Positions 34,060 to 42,210 of a DNA stretch of 64,000 nucleotides are shown here, one piece after another (within the stretch, counting starts at the first letter, position 1; each line of letters starts with the position of its first letter). The translations under genes and the position numbers were made by a program. Source of the stretch: Streptomyces sp. NBC_00258. Its GTDB lineage: Bacteria; Actinomycetota; Actinomycetes; Streptomycetales; Streptomycetaceae. The DNA lies in assembly GCF_036182465.1 (NCBI RefSeq), contig NZ_CP108081.1, positions 4,030,001 to 4,094,000 on the forward strand. The letters are read 5' to 3'. The notes under the pieces were generated by a model. It was not told the DNA's origin, ran no database searches, and saw nothing but the letters and a program-made list of their open reading frames with translations.

Positions 34060-35100
34060 TTGACCGACCACCACGACCTGCACGCCTTCATCGCCGGACT
34101 GCCCAAGGCCGAACTCCACGTGCACCACGTCGGCTCAGCCTCCCCGCGTATCGTCTCCGAACTGGCCGCCCGCCACCCCGACTCCAAGGTGCCCTCGGAC
34201 CCCGAGGCCCTGGTCGACTTCTTCACCTTCACGGACTTCGCCCACTTCATCGACGTGTACCTGTCCGTCGTCGACCTCATCCGCACCCCCGAGGACGTAC
34301 GTCTGTTGACGTACGAGGTCGCCCGGGACATGGCCCGCCAGCAGATCCGCTACGCCGAGCTGACGATCACGCCGTTCTCGTCGACCCGTCGCGGTATCGA
34401 CGAGGGCGCCTTCATGGAGGCGATCGAGGACGCGCGCACGGCCGCCGAGGCGGACTTCGGGACCGTGCTGCGCTGGTGCTTCGACATTCCGGGCGAGGCG
34501 GGACTCGAATCCGCCGAGGAGACGGTCCGGCTCGCCACCACCGACAAGCTCCGCCCGGAGGGCCTGGTCTCCTTCGGGCTCGGCGGGCCGGAGATCGGCG
34601 TGCCCCGGCCGCAGTTCAAGCCGTACTTCGACCGTGCGATCGCGGCGGGCCTGCACTCCGTACCGCACGCGGGCGAGACGACGGGACCGGAGACCATCTG
34701 GGACGCGCTGACCGACCTGCGCGCCGAGCGCATCGGGCACGGCACCAGCTCCGCCCGGGACCCGAAGCTCCTCGCGCACCTCGCCGAGCACCGGATCCCG
34801 CTGGAGGTCTGCCCCACGTCCAACATCGCCACCCGTGCGGTCCGCACCCTCGACGAGCACCCCATAAAGGAATTCGTACGGGCCGGGGTCGTCGTCACCA
34901 TCAACTCCGACGACCCGCCGATGTTCGGCACCGACCTCAACAACGAGTACGCGGTCGCCGCCCGCCTCCTCGACCTGGACGAGCGGGGTCTCGCCGCGCT
35001 CGCCAAGAACGCCGTCGAGGCCTCGTTCCTCGACGACACCGGCAAGGCGAAGCTCGCCGAGGACATCGACACGTACACCTCTGCCTGGCTCGCTCCCTGA
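34060..35100 (+). CDS. adenosine deaminase-like protein, probably aminodeoxyfutalosine deaminase
   Basis: 346 aa from a TTG start with GAGGA 7 nt upstream. Amidohydrolase fold: zinc-binding H20-x-H22 (ELHVHHVGS), PHAGET (zinc His and catalytic Glu region), ERIGHG and SDDPPMF. The usual adenosine deaminase HxHxxG is HVHHVGS here. Actinobacterial cog1816 proteins annotated as adenosine deaminase have been shown to deaminate 6-aminodeoxyfutalosine in menaquinone synthesis, and the divergence here fits that group. Streptomyces make menaquinone by the futalosine route. No other menaquinone gene is in the window, so the exact substrate is inferred. Followed 28 bp later by a GDPD gene. Confidence 0.8.
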   Translation: MTDHHDLHAFIAGLPKAELHVHHVGSASPRIVSELAARHPDSKVPSDPEALVDFFTFTDFAHFIDVYLSVVDLIRTPEDVRLLTYEVARDMARQQIRYAELTITPFSSTRRGIDEGAFMEAIEDARTAAEADFGTVLRWCFDIPGEAGLESAEETVRLATTDKLRPEGLVSFGLGGPEIGVPRPQFKPYFDRAIAAGLHSVPHAGETTGPETIWDALTDLRAERIGHGTSSARDPKLLAHLAEHRIPLEVCPTSNIATRAVRTLDEHPIKEFVRAGVVVTINSDDPPMFGTDLNNEYAVAARLLDLDERGLAALAKNAVEASFLDDTGKAKLAEDIDTYTSAWLAP

Positions 35101-35128
35101 GCCGACGCGGACCCAGCACAATGGGCCC

Positions 35129-35812
35129 ATGCGTACCGTGACAGCCGTGGCCCATCGCGGCGACCCCTACCGCGTCCGCGAGAACACGATCGACTCGCTG
35201 CGTTCCGCGCTCCAACGGGGCGCGGACGCCGTGGAGATCGACGTCCGGCTCACCCGCGACGGCGTGCCCGTGCTGCTGCACGACAGCACGCTGAAGCGGT
35301 TGTGGGAGCAGGACCGGCCACTGCTGTCGCTCTCCTCGGACGAGGTGCGGGGCCTGACCTCCGGCGGTGTTCCCACGCTGGAGGAGGCCCTGAAGGCCAC
35401 GGACGAGGGCCGGCTCATGGTCGATCTGCCGGGTCCGGCGGACGCGCGTGCCGTCCGCCGGATCGTCGGCGTCATCCGTGACCTCGGCGCCGAGGAGCGC
35501 GTGTACTACTGCGCCGGCGCCGACACCATGCTCGCCGTCCGCGCGGCGGACCCCGCCGCGGAGATCGCCCTCACCTGGACGACCCTCGCGCCGCCGCGTC
35601 CCGCACTGCTCGACGCGGTGCGGCCCCAGTGGCTCAACTACCGCTTCGGGCTTGCCAATCGGGACGTGATCGCCCGTACGCACCGCGACGGGTACCTGGT
35701 GTCGGTGTGGACGCCCGACACCCGCCGCTCCATGCGGCGACTCCTCGACGCGGGCGTCGACTCGATCACCACGAACCGCATCGACACGCTGTGCGCACTG
35801 CGCAAGGGCTGA
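35129..35812 (+). CDS. glycerophosphodiester phosphodiesterase
   Basis: 227 aa, a compact TIM barrel of the GDPD family. Catalytic and metal residues are seen as H9-R10 (AHRGD), E18 (ENT), E36-x-D38 (VEIDVR) and H51 (LLHDST). No signal peptide, so probably cytoplasmic. It hydrolyses glycerophosphodiesters to an alcohol and glycerol-3-phosphate. It begins 28 bp after the deaminase and may share its transcript. Confidence 0.9.
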   Translation: MRTVTAVAHRGDPYRVRENTIDSLRSALQRGADAVEIDVRLTRDGVPVLLHDSTLKRLWEQDRPLLSLSSDEVRGLTSGGVPTLEEALKATDEGRLMVDLPGPADARAVRRIVGVIRDLGAEERVYYCAGADTMLAVRAADPAAEIALTWTTLAPPRPALLDAVRPQWLNYRFGLANRDVIARTHRDGYLVSVWTPDTRRSMRRLLDAGVDSITTNRIDTLCALRKG

Positions 35813-35849
35813 TGATCCAAGGGCCCGGGTCCCTGAAGAGTCCAGAGGT

Positions 35850-36449
35850 CTAGAGGGAGGGCTGCGCGAACTCCAGTGGCGGGGCGATCGCCTGGGCGTC
35901 CGCCCCCTCCCCCACCCACAGTCCGATCAGCAGTGCCGCCGTCGCCTCCAGCAGCCCGGCCCGGTCCAGGCCGCCCGCGTTCAACGGCTCGCAGCCCAGG
36001 TCGCGCACGAGGCGGCGTACGACGGTCAGCGCCGCCTCGTCGTCGCCGCACAGCGGGACCGCCAGCGGGCGGTCGTCGAAGACCGGCGGGGTCAGCCGCC
36101 AGACGTCCACGTGGCAGAGGTTGAAGGCCTTGACCACGGACGCGGCCGGGGCGGCGGAGGCGATCCGCTCGGCCGCCGCGGGCCCGCCCGCCGTGAGCAG
36201 GGCGAAGCCCGGGCCCACCGGGTTGGTGCAGTCGATCAGCACCCGCCCACGGAGCACCTCCTCAAGACCGGCGACCACGTCGGCCACCGCCATGTACGGC
36301 AGGGCCAGCAGCACCGCGTCCGTCCCGAACCCGGCCGCCTCCCGCAGTCCGCCCGAGCGGCTCCCCGCGAGCACCTCGTGTCCGGCCCGCCGCCACTGCG
36401 TGCCGAGCGCGTCCGCCATGCCGCCCGTGCCGAGAATCCCTATCCGCAT
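35850..36449 (-). CDS. NAD(P)-binding reductase of the F420-dependent NADP reductase-like family
   Basis: 199 aa. A Rossmann nucleotide site opens the protein (MRIGILGTGGMADALGTQWRRAGHEVLAGSR), and VLIDCTNPVGPG plus VVKAFN are typical of the NADPH-dependent F420 reductase/YqeC-like family. It may use F420 or simply reduce or oxidise a small substrate with NADPH. It is transcribed away from an HxlR regulator with only 70 bp between starts, in which a perfect 16-bp operator-like palindrome lies. Regulation by that HxlR protein is likely. Confidence 0.8.
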   Translation of the reverse strand: MRIGILGTGGMADALGTQWRRAGHEVLAGSRSGGLREAAGFGTDAVLLALPYMAVADVVAGLEEVLRGRVLIDCTNPVGPGFALLTAGGPAAAERIASAAPAASVVKAFNLCHVDVWRLTPPVFDDRPLAVPLCGDDEAALTVVRRLVRDLGCEPLNAGGLDRAGLLEATAALLIGLWVGEGADAQAIAPPLEFAQPSL

Positions 36450-36479
36450 ACGCCTCTGCCTCCGGTCCGTGGGTCGATC

Positions 36480-36495
36480 TCCTACGACAGTAGGA
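36480..36495. promoter_or_regulatory. palindromic operator in the reductase/hxlR divergent region
   Basis: TCCTAC-GACA-GTAGGA, a perfect 6-4-6 inverted repeat midway between the divergent starts (36449 and 36520). Position and symmetry suit a dimeric HxlR-family protein controlling both genes. Confidence 0.65.
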
Positions 36496-36519
36496 AGCCG
36501 CTCGGGCACCATTCGGTAT

Positions 36520-36927
36520 GTGAGCACCGAACCGTTCTTCCTCGCCGACTGCCGTGCCCGGCTCGCCTTCGACCTGCTCTCCAACACCTGGAACGCCGTG
36601 GTCCTCTGGGCGCTGCGGCACGGTCCGCGGCGACCGGGCGAACTGCGTGAACACATCGGCGGGATCAGCCAGAAGGTCCTGACGGAGACGCTGCGGCGGC
36701 TGGAGTTCAACGGTCTGGTCGGGCGGCGCGCGTACGCCGGGTCGCCGCCCCGGGTGGAGTACGAACTCACCGCGCTGGGGCGGACGTTGCTCGACCCGAT
36801 CGAGGCGTTCGGGGCGTGGGCCTTCGACCACGGGGACGAGATCATGGCGGCCCAGGACCGCGCGACCAGCCAGTCAGCAGCGACTTCTGACGGACCGTCG
36901 ACGCGTCGGCCGGGGTCGAGCGCGTGA
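36520..36927 (+). CDS. HxlR family transcriptional regulator
   Basis: 135 aa from a GTG start. Winged-helix core: RARLAFDLLSNTWNAVVLWALRHGPRRPGELREHIGGISQKVLTETLRRLEFNGLVGRRAY..RVEYELTALG, the normal HxlR length ending near residue 110. The last 25 residues (AQDRATSQSAATSDG...) lie antisense to the 3' end of the sigma-factor gene, an 86-bp convergent overlap, and look non-conserved. The partner gene is the divergent reductase with the palindrome between them. The inducer, usually an aldehyde, quinone or oxidant, is unknown. Confidence 0.88.
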   Translation: MSTEPFFLADCRARLAFDLLSNTWNAVVLWALRHGPRRPGELREHIGGISQKVLTETLRRLEFNGLVGRRAYAGSPPRVEYELTALGRTLLDPIEAFGAWAFDHGDEIMAAQDRATSQSAATSDGPSTRRPGSSA

Positions 36928-38527
36928 CGTACTGAGGGATCGGTGCCGTGTCGTCTCCGGTGTCGCGGACGAGGCCGTAGCGGATGGCGCCCTGGGCGGG
37001 GCCGGTCATGACGTCCTTGGTCACGGCTTCCCGGTTCGAGGGGAAGACGATGAGTCCGTAGTCGCCGCCCCGCTCGTTCTGGGTGAGGGTGACCGTGCCG
37101 TCGACGTAGAAGTACTCGTTCTGCCACATCTGCTGGGTGCCGGTCGGCAGGACGGCGTATCCGACACGCGGTCCGCCCATGCCGGAGGTGTAGCCGTCGG
37201 CGTTCTCCGCGAAGGTGTCGTCCATCCGGCGGCCGCCGCCCGAGGCCACGTGGAACAGCTTCCCCTTGAGGCCGGTCCAGGCCGGCATGACCACGGCGCC
37301 CGGCCGCGACTTCGGGGAGATCTGCCAGCGCACCAGCACATAGCCCTGGCCGCTGAGCGTCACGCTGTCCCCGCGGTGCTGCATCACGGCCTTGGGTCCG
37401 CCGGTGCTGGTGAGCCCGGACTCGGGGCGGCGCGGCAGGTCCACGGGCCGCGCGTTCGGGTCCGGGGCCCTGTCGACGGCGTCGACAACAGTGCCGTACA
37501 GGTCCTTGCGGGTCTTGCTGGGGGACGGTGACGGGCTGAGCGCCGCGGTGGGGCTCGGCGCCTTCGGCCGCGAGGTGCTCGACGCGGTGGGCGGCGCGGC
37601 CGCCTTGGGCGGCCGGGAGTCCGGCTGGGTGACGACGTACGCGCCGCCCGCGACGATGGTCGCCCCGGCCGTCATGGCGACGGCGGGCTTGGTGAGTGCG
37701 GCGACGACCTTGGCGGACCAGCCGACCCCCGTGGCGGCTGTCGTCGCGGCGACCGCCGTCTTGCCGCCGAGGGCGAGCGAGAGCGTGAAGCCGACCGGGA
37801 TCGGGACGAGCGCGAGCCCGACGAGCAGCCGTTCGGCCGGTACGACCGTCTCGCCGGGCGCCGCGCAGTGACGGCAGCCCCGGATGTGCCGGGCCAGCCG
37901 CTTGCGCCACACCGAGTCGGGGCGCCCGTCCCAGCGGGCGGTCAGCTCGCGCAGTTCTGGGCAGGACGAGTCGAGGGCCCGCACGATGCCGCGCGCGGCC
38001 TCCAGGCGGGCCTTCATCCGCTGGACGCGTACGGCGGTGTGCTGGCGAGAGATACCGACGGCCGCGGCCAGTTCGCGCCGGGTGAGTTCGCCCGCGACCT
38101 CCAGCCACCACAGCGACAGCAGTTGCCTGTCCTCGTCGTCGAGCCAGCGCACCGCCTCCGCGACCTCGCGCCGCTGACCCTCCAACTGGAGCCGCAGCAC
38201 GGTGAGTTCGGCGAAGTCGGTGGCCTCCTGGGCCGCGTCGTCGGCCAGTGACTCGGAGGTCCGACGTCTGGCCCTGTCGCGTATCTGCCGCATGGCGATG
38301 GCGACCAGCCAGGAGCGGAAGCTGTCCGGGTCACGCAGGGTGCCGAGGTTGTCGACGGCCCGCAGCATCGTCTCCTGCACGACGTCGTCGACGTCCGCGT
38401 GACCGTTCAGCGCGCGGCCGACGATGTTGTAGACCAGCGGCAGCCAGCCCTCGACGAGTTCGTCGAGCGCGCGCCGGTCACCGGCCTGCGCCGCCGCGAT
38501 CGTCGTACGCCACTGCCGCCCGTTCAC
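36842..38527 (-). CDS. ECF sigma factor fused to zinc-finger, membrane helices and extracytoplasmic domain
   Basis: 561 aa from GTG 38527 with AAGGGA before it (a GTG at 38554 overlapping the upstream stop is an alternative). Sigma region 2 is at about 12-90 (DVDDVVQETMLRAVDN...SFRSWLVAIAMRQIRDRA) and region 4 at about 130-185 (TRRELAAAVGISRQHTAVRVQRMKARLE). A zinc-finger-like H214-x3-C218-x2-C221 follows (HIRGCRHC), as in anti-sigma factors, then hydrophobic helices near 233-255 and 278-300, a Pro/Ser/Thr linker and an extracytoplasmic region of about 230 residues. The plan resembles the multidomain ECF52/ECF53-type sigma factors, with sensor and sigma in one chain. It is coupled to a secreted alginate-lyase-like gene, so that enzyme or its polysaccharide may be the stimulus or target. 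Confidence 0.85.
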   Translation of the reverse strand: MNGRQWRTTIAAAQAGDRRALDELVEGWLPLVYNIVGRALNGHADVDDVVQETMLRAVDNLGTLRDPDSFRSWLVAIAMRQIRDRARRRTSESLADDAAQEATDFAELTVLRLQLEGQRREVAEAVRWLDDEDRQLLSLWWLEVAGELTRRELAAAVGISRQHTAVRVQRMKARLEAARGIVRALDSSCPELRELTARWDGRPDSVWRKRLARHIRGCRHCAAPGETVVPAERLLVGLALVPIPVGFTLSLALGGKTAVAATTAATGVGWSAKVVAALTKPAVAMTAGATIVAGGAYVVTQPDSRPPKAAAPPTASSTSRPKAPSPTAALSPSPSPSKTRKDLYGTVVDAVDRAPDPNARPVDLPRRPESGLTSTGGPKAVMQHRGDSVTLSGQGYVLVRWQISPKSRPGAVVMPAWTGLKGKLFHVASGGGRRMDDTFAENADGYTSGMGGPRVGYAVLPTGTQQMWQNEYFYVDGTVTLTQNERGGDYGLIVFPSNREAVTKDVMTGPAQGAIRYGLVRDTGDDTAPIPQYVTRSTPADASTVRQKSLLTGWSRGPGPP

Positions 38528-38550
38528 GTCCGTCCCTTCCCGAAGAGGTG

Positions 38551-39825
38551 TCACTTGGCGTAGAGCAGCGTCCCGAAGCCGAGCTGGTCGAAGCCGCCGC
38601 TGTTCGGTCCGTAGTCACCGCCTCCGCCTTCCGCACGCACCTTCTCAGCCATGGCCGTGATGTTCGGAACGGAGAGCCGACGGCGGCGCGCGTAGTGGTA
38701 GTGCAGGATCTCCCAAACGGGACGGGTCTCTCCACGCGCTATGCCGGAGATCACAGACTGCTCGTTGTACTTGCCCCTCCCGGTGCCACTGCGCCAGGTG
38801 TACTTGGTGAAGGGCACGTCGCCGCCGAGGTTGTACTTGGCGACGTACTCGGCGCCCTTCATGAACCGGCTGTCGTCGTAGCCGTAGAGGTCGACGCCCT
38901 GGTTCCAGGCCATCTCGCAGATCGCGCCCATCTGGCCCACGCCCATCGCTGTGTGCCCCTGGTCGCGGCCGGCCTCCTGCCACTGGGCGAGGTCGTCGGA
39001 CTCGTGGACGAAGGGGACGGCGTTCCCGATCGAGCCGTTGCCCGCCCCCTTCTTGAAGTAGTCCACCGCACGGTCGAACACGGCCCTGTTGTCGCAGAGG
39101 ATGCCGATCGCCATGACCGAAGCCACGTTGCACAGGTCCCAGTTGGCCCAGTAGTTGGTGATGACGGCGCCGTTGTGGTGGGTGAGGAAGTCGTCGTTCA
39201 TGGGGTGGAAGACCTTGAGCATCATCTTCTGGAAGCGGGCCAGGTCGAAGCCGTCGTGGTCGCGCACCAGCTCGGCGGCGTTGGCGAACTGGTAGCCGTA
39301 GAGCCCGGCCGCCAGGAACCGGTCGGCGTTGCCGGTGACCGTGGTGAGCGTGGCCGACCAGGCGTTGAGAATCGCGACGGCCGCCTCGGCGTTCTCCCTC
39401 GTGCCCGCGATCTTCCAGCGCAGGGCGTTCTGGTAGGCGGCGTGGATGTCGTTGTAGAGGGACACGTAGTTCTGGCCGGTGCCGCCGCGGACGACCGTGG
39501 CCTGCGGCCTGGGGGCCCAGGTGCTCGCGGAGTGCCGGTTGGCGGTCAGCCGCTGCCAGCCCGCCGTCCAGGGCTCCCGTCCGGCGGCGACGCGCACCCT
39601 GGCCCGGTTGAGGTCGCCGGCGTTGTGCAGCATCCCGGGGTGCGCGAAGACCGGCTTCCCGGCGGACTCACCGGGCGACGGGGAGGCACCGGTCTGCGCC
39701 GCGTCGGCCGAGTCGCCGCCGCCCAACGAGACCGCGATACCGCCGACGGCTCCCGCGGCGGCGACACCACCGGCGATCTGGAGAGCGCTGCGACGGCTGA
39801 TGCGGTGCTTGTTGTGCTCTGCCAC
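38551..39825 (-). CDS. secreted alginate lyase family protein
   Basis: 424 aa. Twin-arginine signal (ISRRSALQIAGGVAAAGAVGG). The mature domain has the alpha/alpha-toroid pattern of the alginate lyase superfamily (Pfam PF05426): HPGMLHNAGDLNRAR, WKIAGTRENAEAAVAILNAWSATL, VITNYWANWDLCNVASVMAIGI and a final FGTLLYAK. The polysaccharide is not predictable from sequence, but uronate-containing polymers are usual. GTG start with AGGAG upstream. The stop overlaps the alternative start of the sigma-factor gene (GTGA). The IS element begins 130 bp upstream of the start and could displace or supply its promoter. Confidence 0.85.
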   Translation of the reverse strand: MAEHNKHRISRRSALQIAGGVAAAGAVGGIAVSLGGGDSADAAQTGASPSPGESAGKPVFAHPGMLHNAGDLNRARVRVAAGREPWTAGWQRLTANRHSASTWAPRPQATVVRGGTGQNYVSLYNDIHAAYQNALRWKIAGTRENAEAAVAILNAWSATLTTVTGNADRFLAAGLYGYQFANAAELVRDHDGFDLARFQKMMLKVFHPMNDDFLTHHNGAVITNYWANWDLCNVASVMAIGILCDNRAVFDRAVDYFKKGAGNGSIGNAVPFVHESDDLAQWQEAGRDQGHTAMGVGQMGAICEMAWNQGVDLYGYDDSRFMKGAEYVAKYNLGGDVPFTKYTWRSGTGRGKYNEQSVISGIARGETRPVWEILHYHYARRRRLSVPNITAMAEKVRAEGGGGDYGPNSGGFDQLGFGTLLYAK

Positions 39826-39848
39826 GAATAGCTCCTGTGCGGATGGAG

Positions 39849-39892
39849 GGGTGTGCGTTGTGCGTACGTTGCGCGTGCGTGGTGCGTGTGCA
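39849..39892. repeat. TGCGT-rich low-complexity repeat
   Basis: Irregular tandem TGCGT/GTGCG units between the IS and the lyase gene start. No protein or hairpin is indicated. Confidence 0.5.
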
Positions 39893-39954
39893 CAGGAGAC
39901 GGAGGAGGGGCTTCCGCGATAACAGTTTTTCCCGTACCGCGTGCGTCGCCCTAA

Positions 39955-40841
39955 CTGACCGTTTCAGAATGACATTCGTTGTGGGGCTTGGCAGTTGGGT
40001 GTTGTGTCGGCAGGATCGGTTGAGTGGCTGCTGAACTTGTGCCTGATGACCTGTGGGAACGTGTAGCCCCGCTTTTACCTGCTCGGCCGCCTCGGCGGCA
40101 TCGGTATCCGGGGCGGTTGCCGGCAGATGACCGGGCTGCGCTCAGAGGCATCGTCTACGGGCTGTGCAAAAGCGTGAGCTGGCGGGACGTTCCCGCAGAA
40201 CAGGTCGGCTGCAGTGGCGTGACGGCCTGGCGGCGACTGCGGGACTGGACCGAGGCCGGTGTCTGGCCGCAACTGCACGAGGTGCTGCTGGCCGAGCTGC
40301 GTGCGGCGGGTCTGCTGGACATGGACGACGCCGCGATCGACGGATCGCACGTGAGGGCTCTGAAAGGGGGGCTCACACCGGACCTTCGCCGGTCGACCGG
40401 GCCCGGCCCGGCAGCAAGCACCACTTGATCGTCGACCGGCAAGGCACCCCCCTTTGCGTCTCACTGACCAGCGGGAACCGCCACGACATCACCCAGCTGA
40501 TGCCCCTGCTCGATGCGATACCCCGCATCCGCGGTGTCCGCGGTCGACCCAGGCACCGGCCAAGTCGGCTGTTCGCCGACCGCGGTTACGACTACGACAA
40601 GTACCGCCGCCTTCTCCGGGCTCGCGGCATCACACCCAAGTTCGCCCGAAAAGGCATCACGCACGGCTCCGGCCTGGGAAAGACGCGTTGGGTCGTGGAG
40701 CGCACATTTGCCTGGCTGCACCAGTTCAAACGGCTGCGGATCCGCTACGAGAAGCGCGCAGATCTCCACCTGGGCTTCCTCCAACTTGCCTGCAGCATCA
40801 TCTGCTTGAGACGACTCCGAACCTCATTCTGAAACCATCAG
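39955..40841 (+). mobile_element. IS5-family insertion sequence, complete (887 bp)
   Basis: Terminal inverted repeats of about 23 bp: the left begins CTGACCGTTTCAGAATGA and the right, read inward, CTGATGGTTTCAGAATGA, with about 4 mismatches. Both ends are flanked by TAA (39952-39954 and 40842-40844), a 3-bp target duplication of the TNA type usual for this family. Length and two-frame transposase fit the IS427/IS1031-like groups. The insertion lies between the lyase gene and the serine hydrolase gene and breaks neither. Confidence 0.92.
40024..40832 (+). CDS. IS5-family transposase, two frames joined by frameshift
   Basis: Frame 1 (GTG 40024 to 40428) gives the N-terminal DUF4096 domain and the first catalytic Asp in AIDGSHVRA. 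The second frame, shifted -1, carries the rest: LFADRGYDYD with the second Asp and VVERTFAWLHQF with the Glu, ending at 40832. The frames overlap, and the run AAAGGGGGG at 40363-40371 sits exactly where the protein must change frame (ALKGG then AHTGPSPVDRARPG). All three DDE residues survive, so this is probably programmed frameshifting rather than decay. It moves the IS by cut-and-paste transposition. Confidence 0.88.
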
Positions 40842-40986
40842 TAAGGGGAATCCCTGACAACACCCTTGTTCTGCCCGGCAGTTGATGGGGGCAGCGGCCA
40901 GGGTCGGCACCCTCCTCGGAGAGGATCCGCGGCGGCGGCGTACGACCGGAGGATGAAGGTCACCAACCACCCCCGGGAGTCAGCCG

Positions 40987-42141
40987 ATGCATCTCCGTAT
41001 CCGTACCGCCTGCGCCGCCCTCGTGGTCCTGGGCCTCACCGCGGGGCCCCTGGCCGGGACCGCGCTCGCCGCCCCCACCCCCACGGCGGTCGTACGGGAG
41101 ACCGTGAGTCCGAAGACAGACAAGGCCTTACGCGAAGCGCTCAAGGGGATTCCGGACAAGGACACGACGGCCGCGCTGGTACGCGTCGGGGGCAAGGCCG
41201 GCACCTGGCGGGGCAGCGCCGGCGTGCACGACCTGGCGAGCGGCCGCAAGGCCCTGGAACACGGGCGCTTCAGGGCCGGTTCGACCACCAAGGTGGTCAC
41301 CGCGGCCGTCGTGCTGCAGCTCGCCGCGGAAGGCACGATCGACCTGGACGGACACGTCCAGACCTACCTCCCCGGCCTCCTCTCGAAGGCGTTCGAACCC
41401 ATCACCGTACGGCAGTTGCTGACCTTCACCAGCGGGCTGAAGCCGGGAGCGACGCTGGGTGACGTGAACGGTGAGGGGTACGATCGGCGGTTCGAGACGC
41501 TGACCCCGGAGGCGGTCGTGGCGTCGTCCGTCGCCGCCGGCCCCGCCTTCTGCCCGGGCAAGCGGCAGCAGTACGCAAACATCGACTACACCGTGCTCGG
41601 CCTGCTCATCGAGAAGGTCACCGACGACACGTACGAGCATCAGGCGGCCGTACGGGTCCTGCGGCCGGCCCGGATGCATCACACGTCCTTCCCCGACGGG
41701 CCCGACCCCCGTATCCACGGCCCGCACAACCGCGGCTACCAGATCCTGGCGGACGGCAGGCTGGTGGACGCCACCGAGTGGAACATGTCGGACCGGTGGG
41801 CAGCGGGCGACATGATCTCCACGACGGAGGACCTGGAACGCCTGCTCTTCGCACTGTTCCGCGGCCAACTGGTCCCCCAGCCCCTCCTGGACAAGGAGAT
41901 GTTCACACTCCCGGACGTGCCGAACGCCACGATGAGCGCCGGCCTCCAGCGCTTCCAGGTCGACGAAGACACCGTCGTCTGGGCCAAGTCCGGCGCCAGG
42001 CCCGGCTACGGCACGGCGATCGCCGCCACCCGCAATCTGTCACGCACCCTCGTGTACTCGGTGAACGCGACCGACGCGAAGAGCGAGGAGATGAATCCGG
42101 TGGCGGAGCGGATCGTGGGGGCGGCGTTCGGAACGGAGTGA
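40987..42141 (+). CDS. secreted serine hydrolase, beta-lactamase/DD-peptidase family
   Basis: 384 aa with a Sec signal peptide (cleavage near residue 28, ALA-APT). Active-site motifs of the class C/AmpH/DD-peptidase fold: SxxK as GSTTK, YxN as YANID, and KSG at WAKSGARPGYG. These enzymes act on D-alanyl peptides or esters; beta-lactamase activity is not shown. It is a single gene beside the IS. A hexamer-repeat tract follows its stop. Confidence 0.88.
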   Translation: MHLRIRTACAALVVLGLTAGPLAGTALAAPTPTAVVRETVSPKTDKALREALKGIPDKDTTAALVRVGGKAGTWRGSAGVHDLASGRKALEHGRFRAGSTTKVVTAAVVLQLAAEGTIDLDGHVQTYLPGLLSKAFEPITVRQLLTFTSGLKPGATLGDVNGEGYDRRFETLTPEAVVASSVAAGPAFCPGKRQQYANIDYTVLGLLIEKVTDDTYEHQAAVRVLRPARMHHTSFPDGPDPRIHGPHNRGYQILADGRLVDATEWNMSDRWAAGDMISTTEDLERLLFALFRGQLVPQPLLDKEMFTLPDVPNATMSAGLQRFQVDEDTVVWAKSGARPGYGTAIAATRNLSRTLVYSVNATDAKSEEMNPVAERIVGAAFGTE

Positions 42142-42156
42142 CGCCCGCGCGTCCGT

Positions 42157-42210
42157 TTCCGTCCCCGTCCCCGTCTCCGTCTCGGTCCCCATCTCCGTCT
42201 CTGTCCCCGT
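42157..42210. repeat. hexameric tandem repeat (CCGTCY units)
   Basis: About nine degenerate 6-bp units such as TCCGTC, CCCGTC and TCTGTC fill the space between the convergent serine hydrolase and PotD-like genes. Confidence 0.75.

Noticed and set aside
40164..40428. Transposase regarded as a pseudogene by frameshift
   Set aside because: Frame change coincides with a slippery run and all DDE residues, both ends and target duplication are intact.
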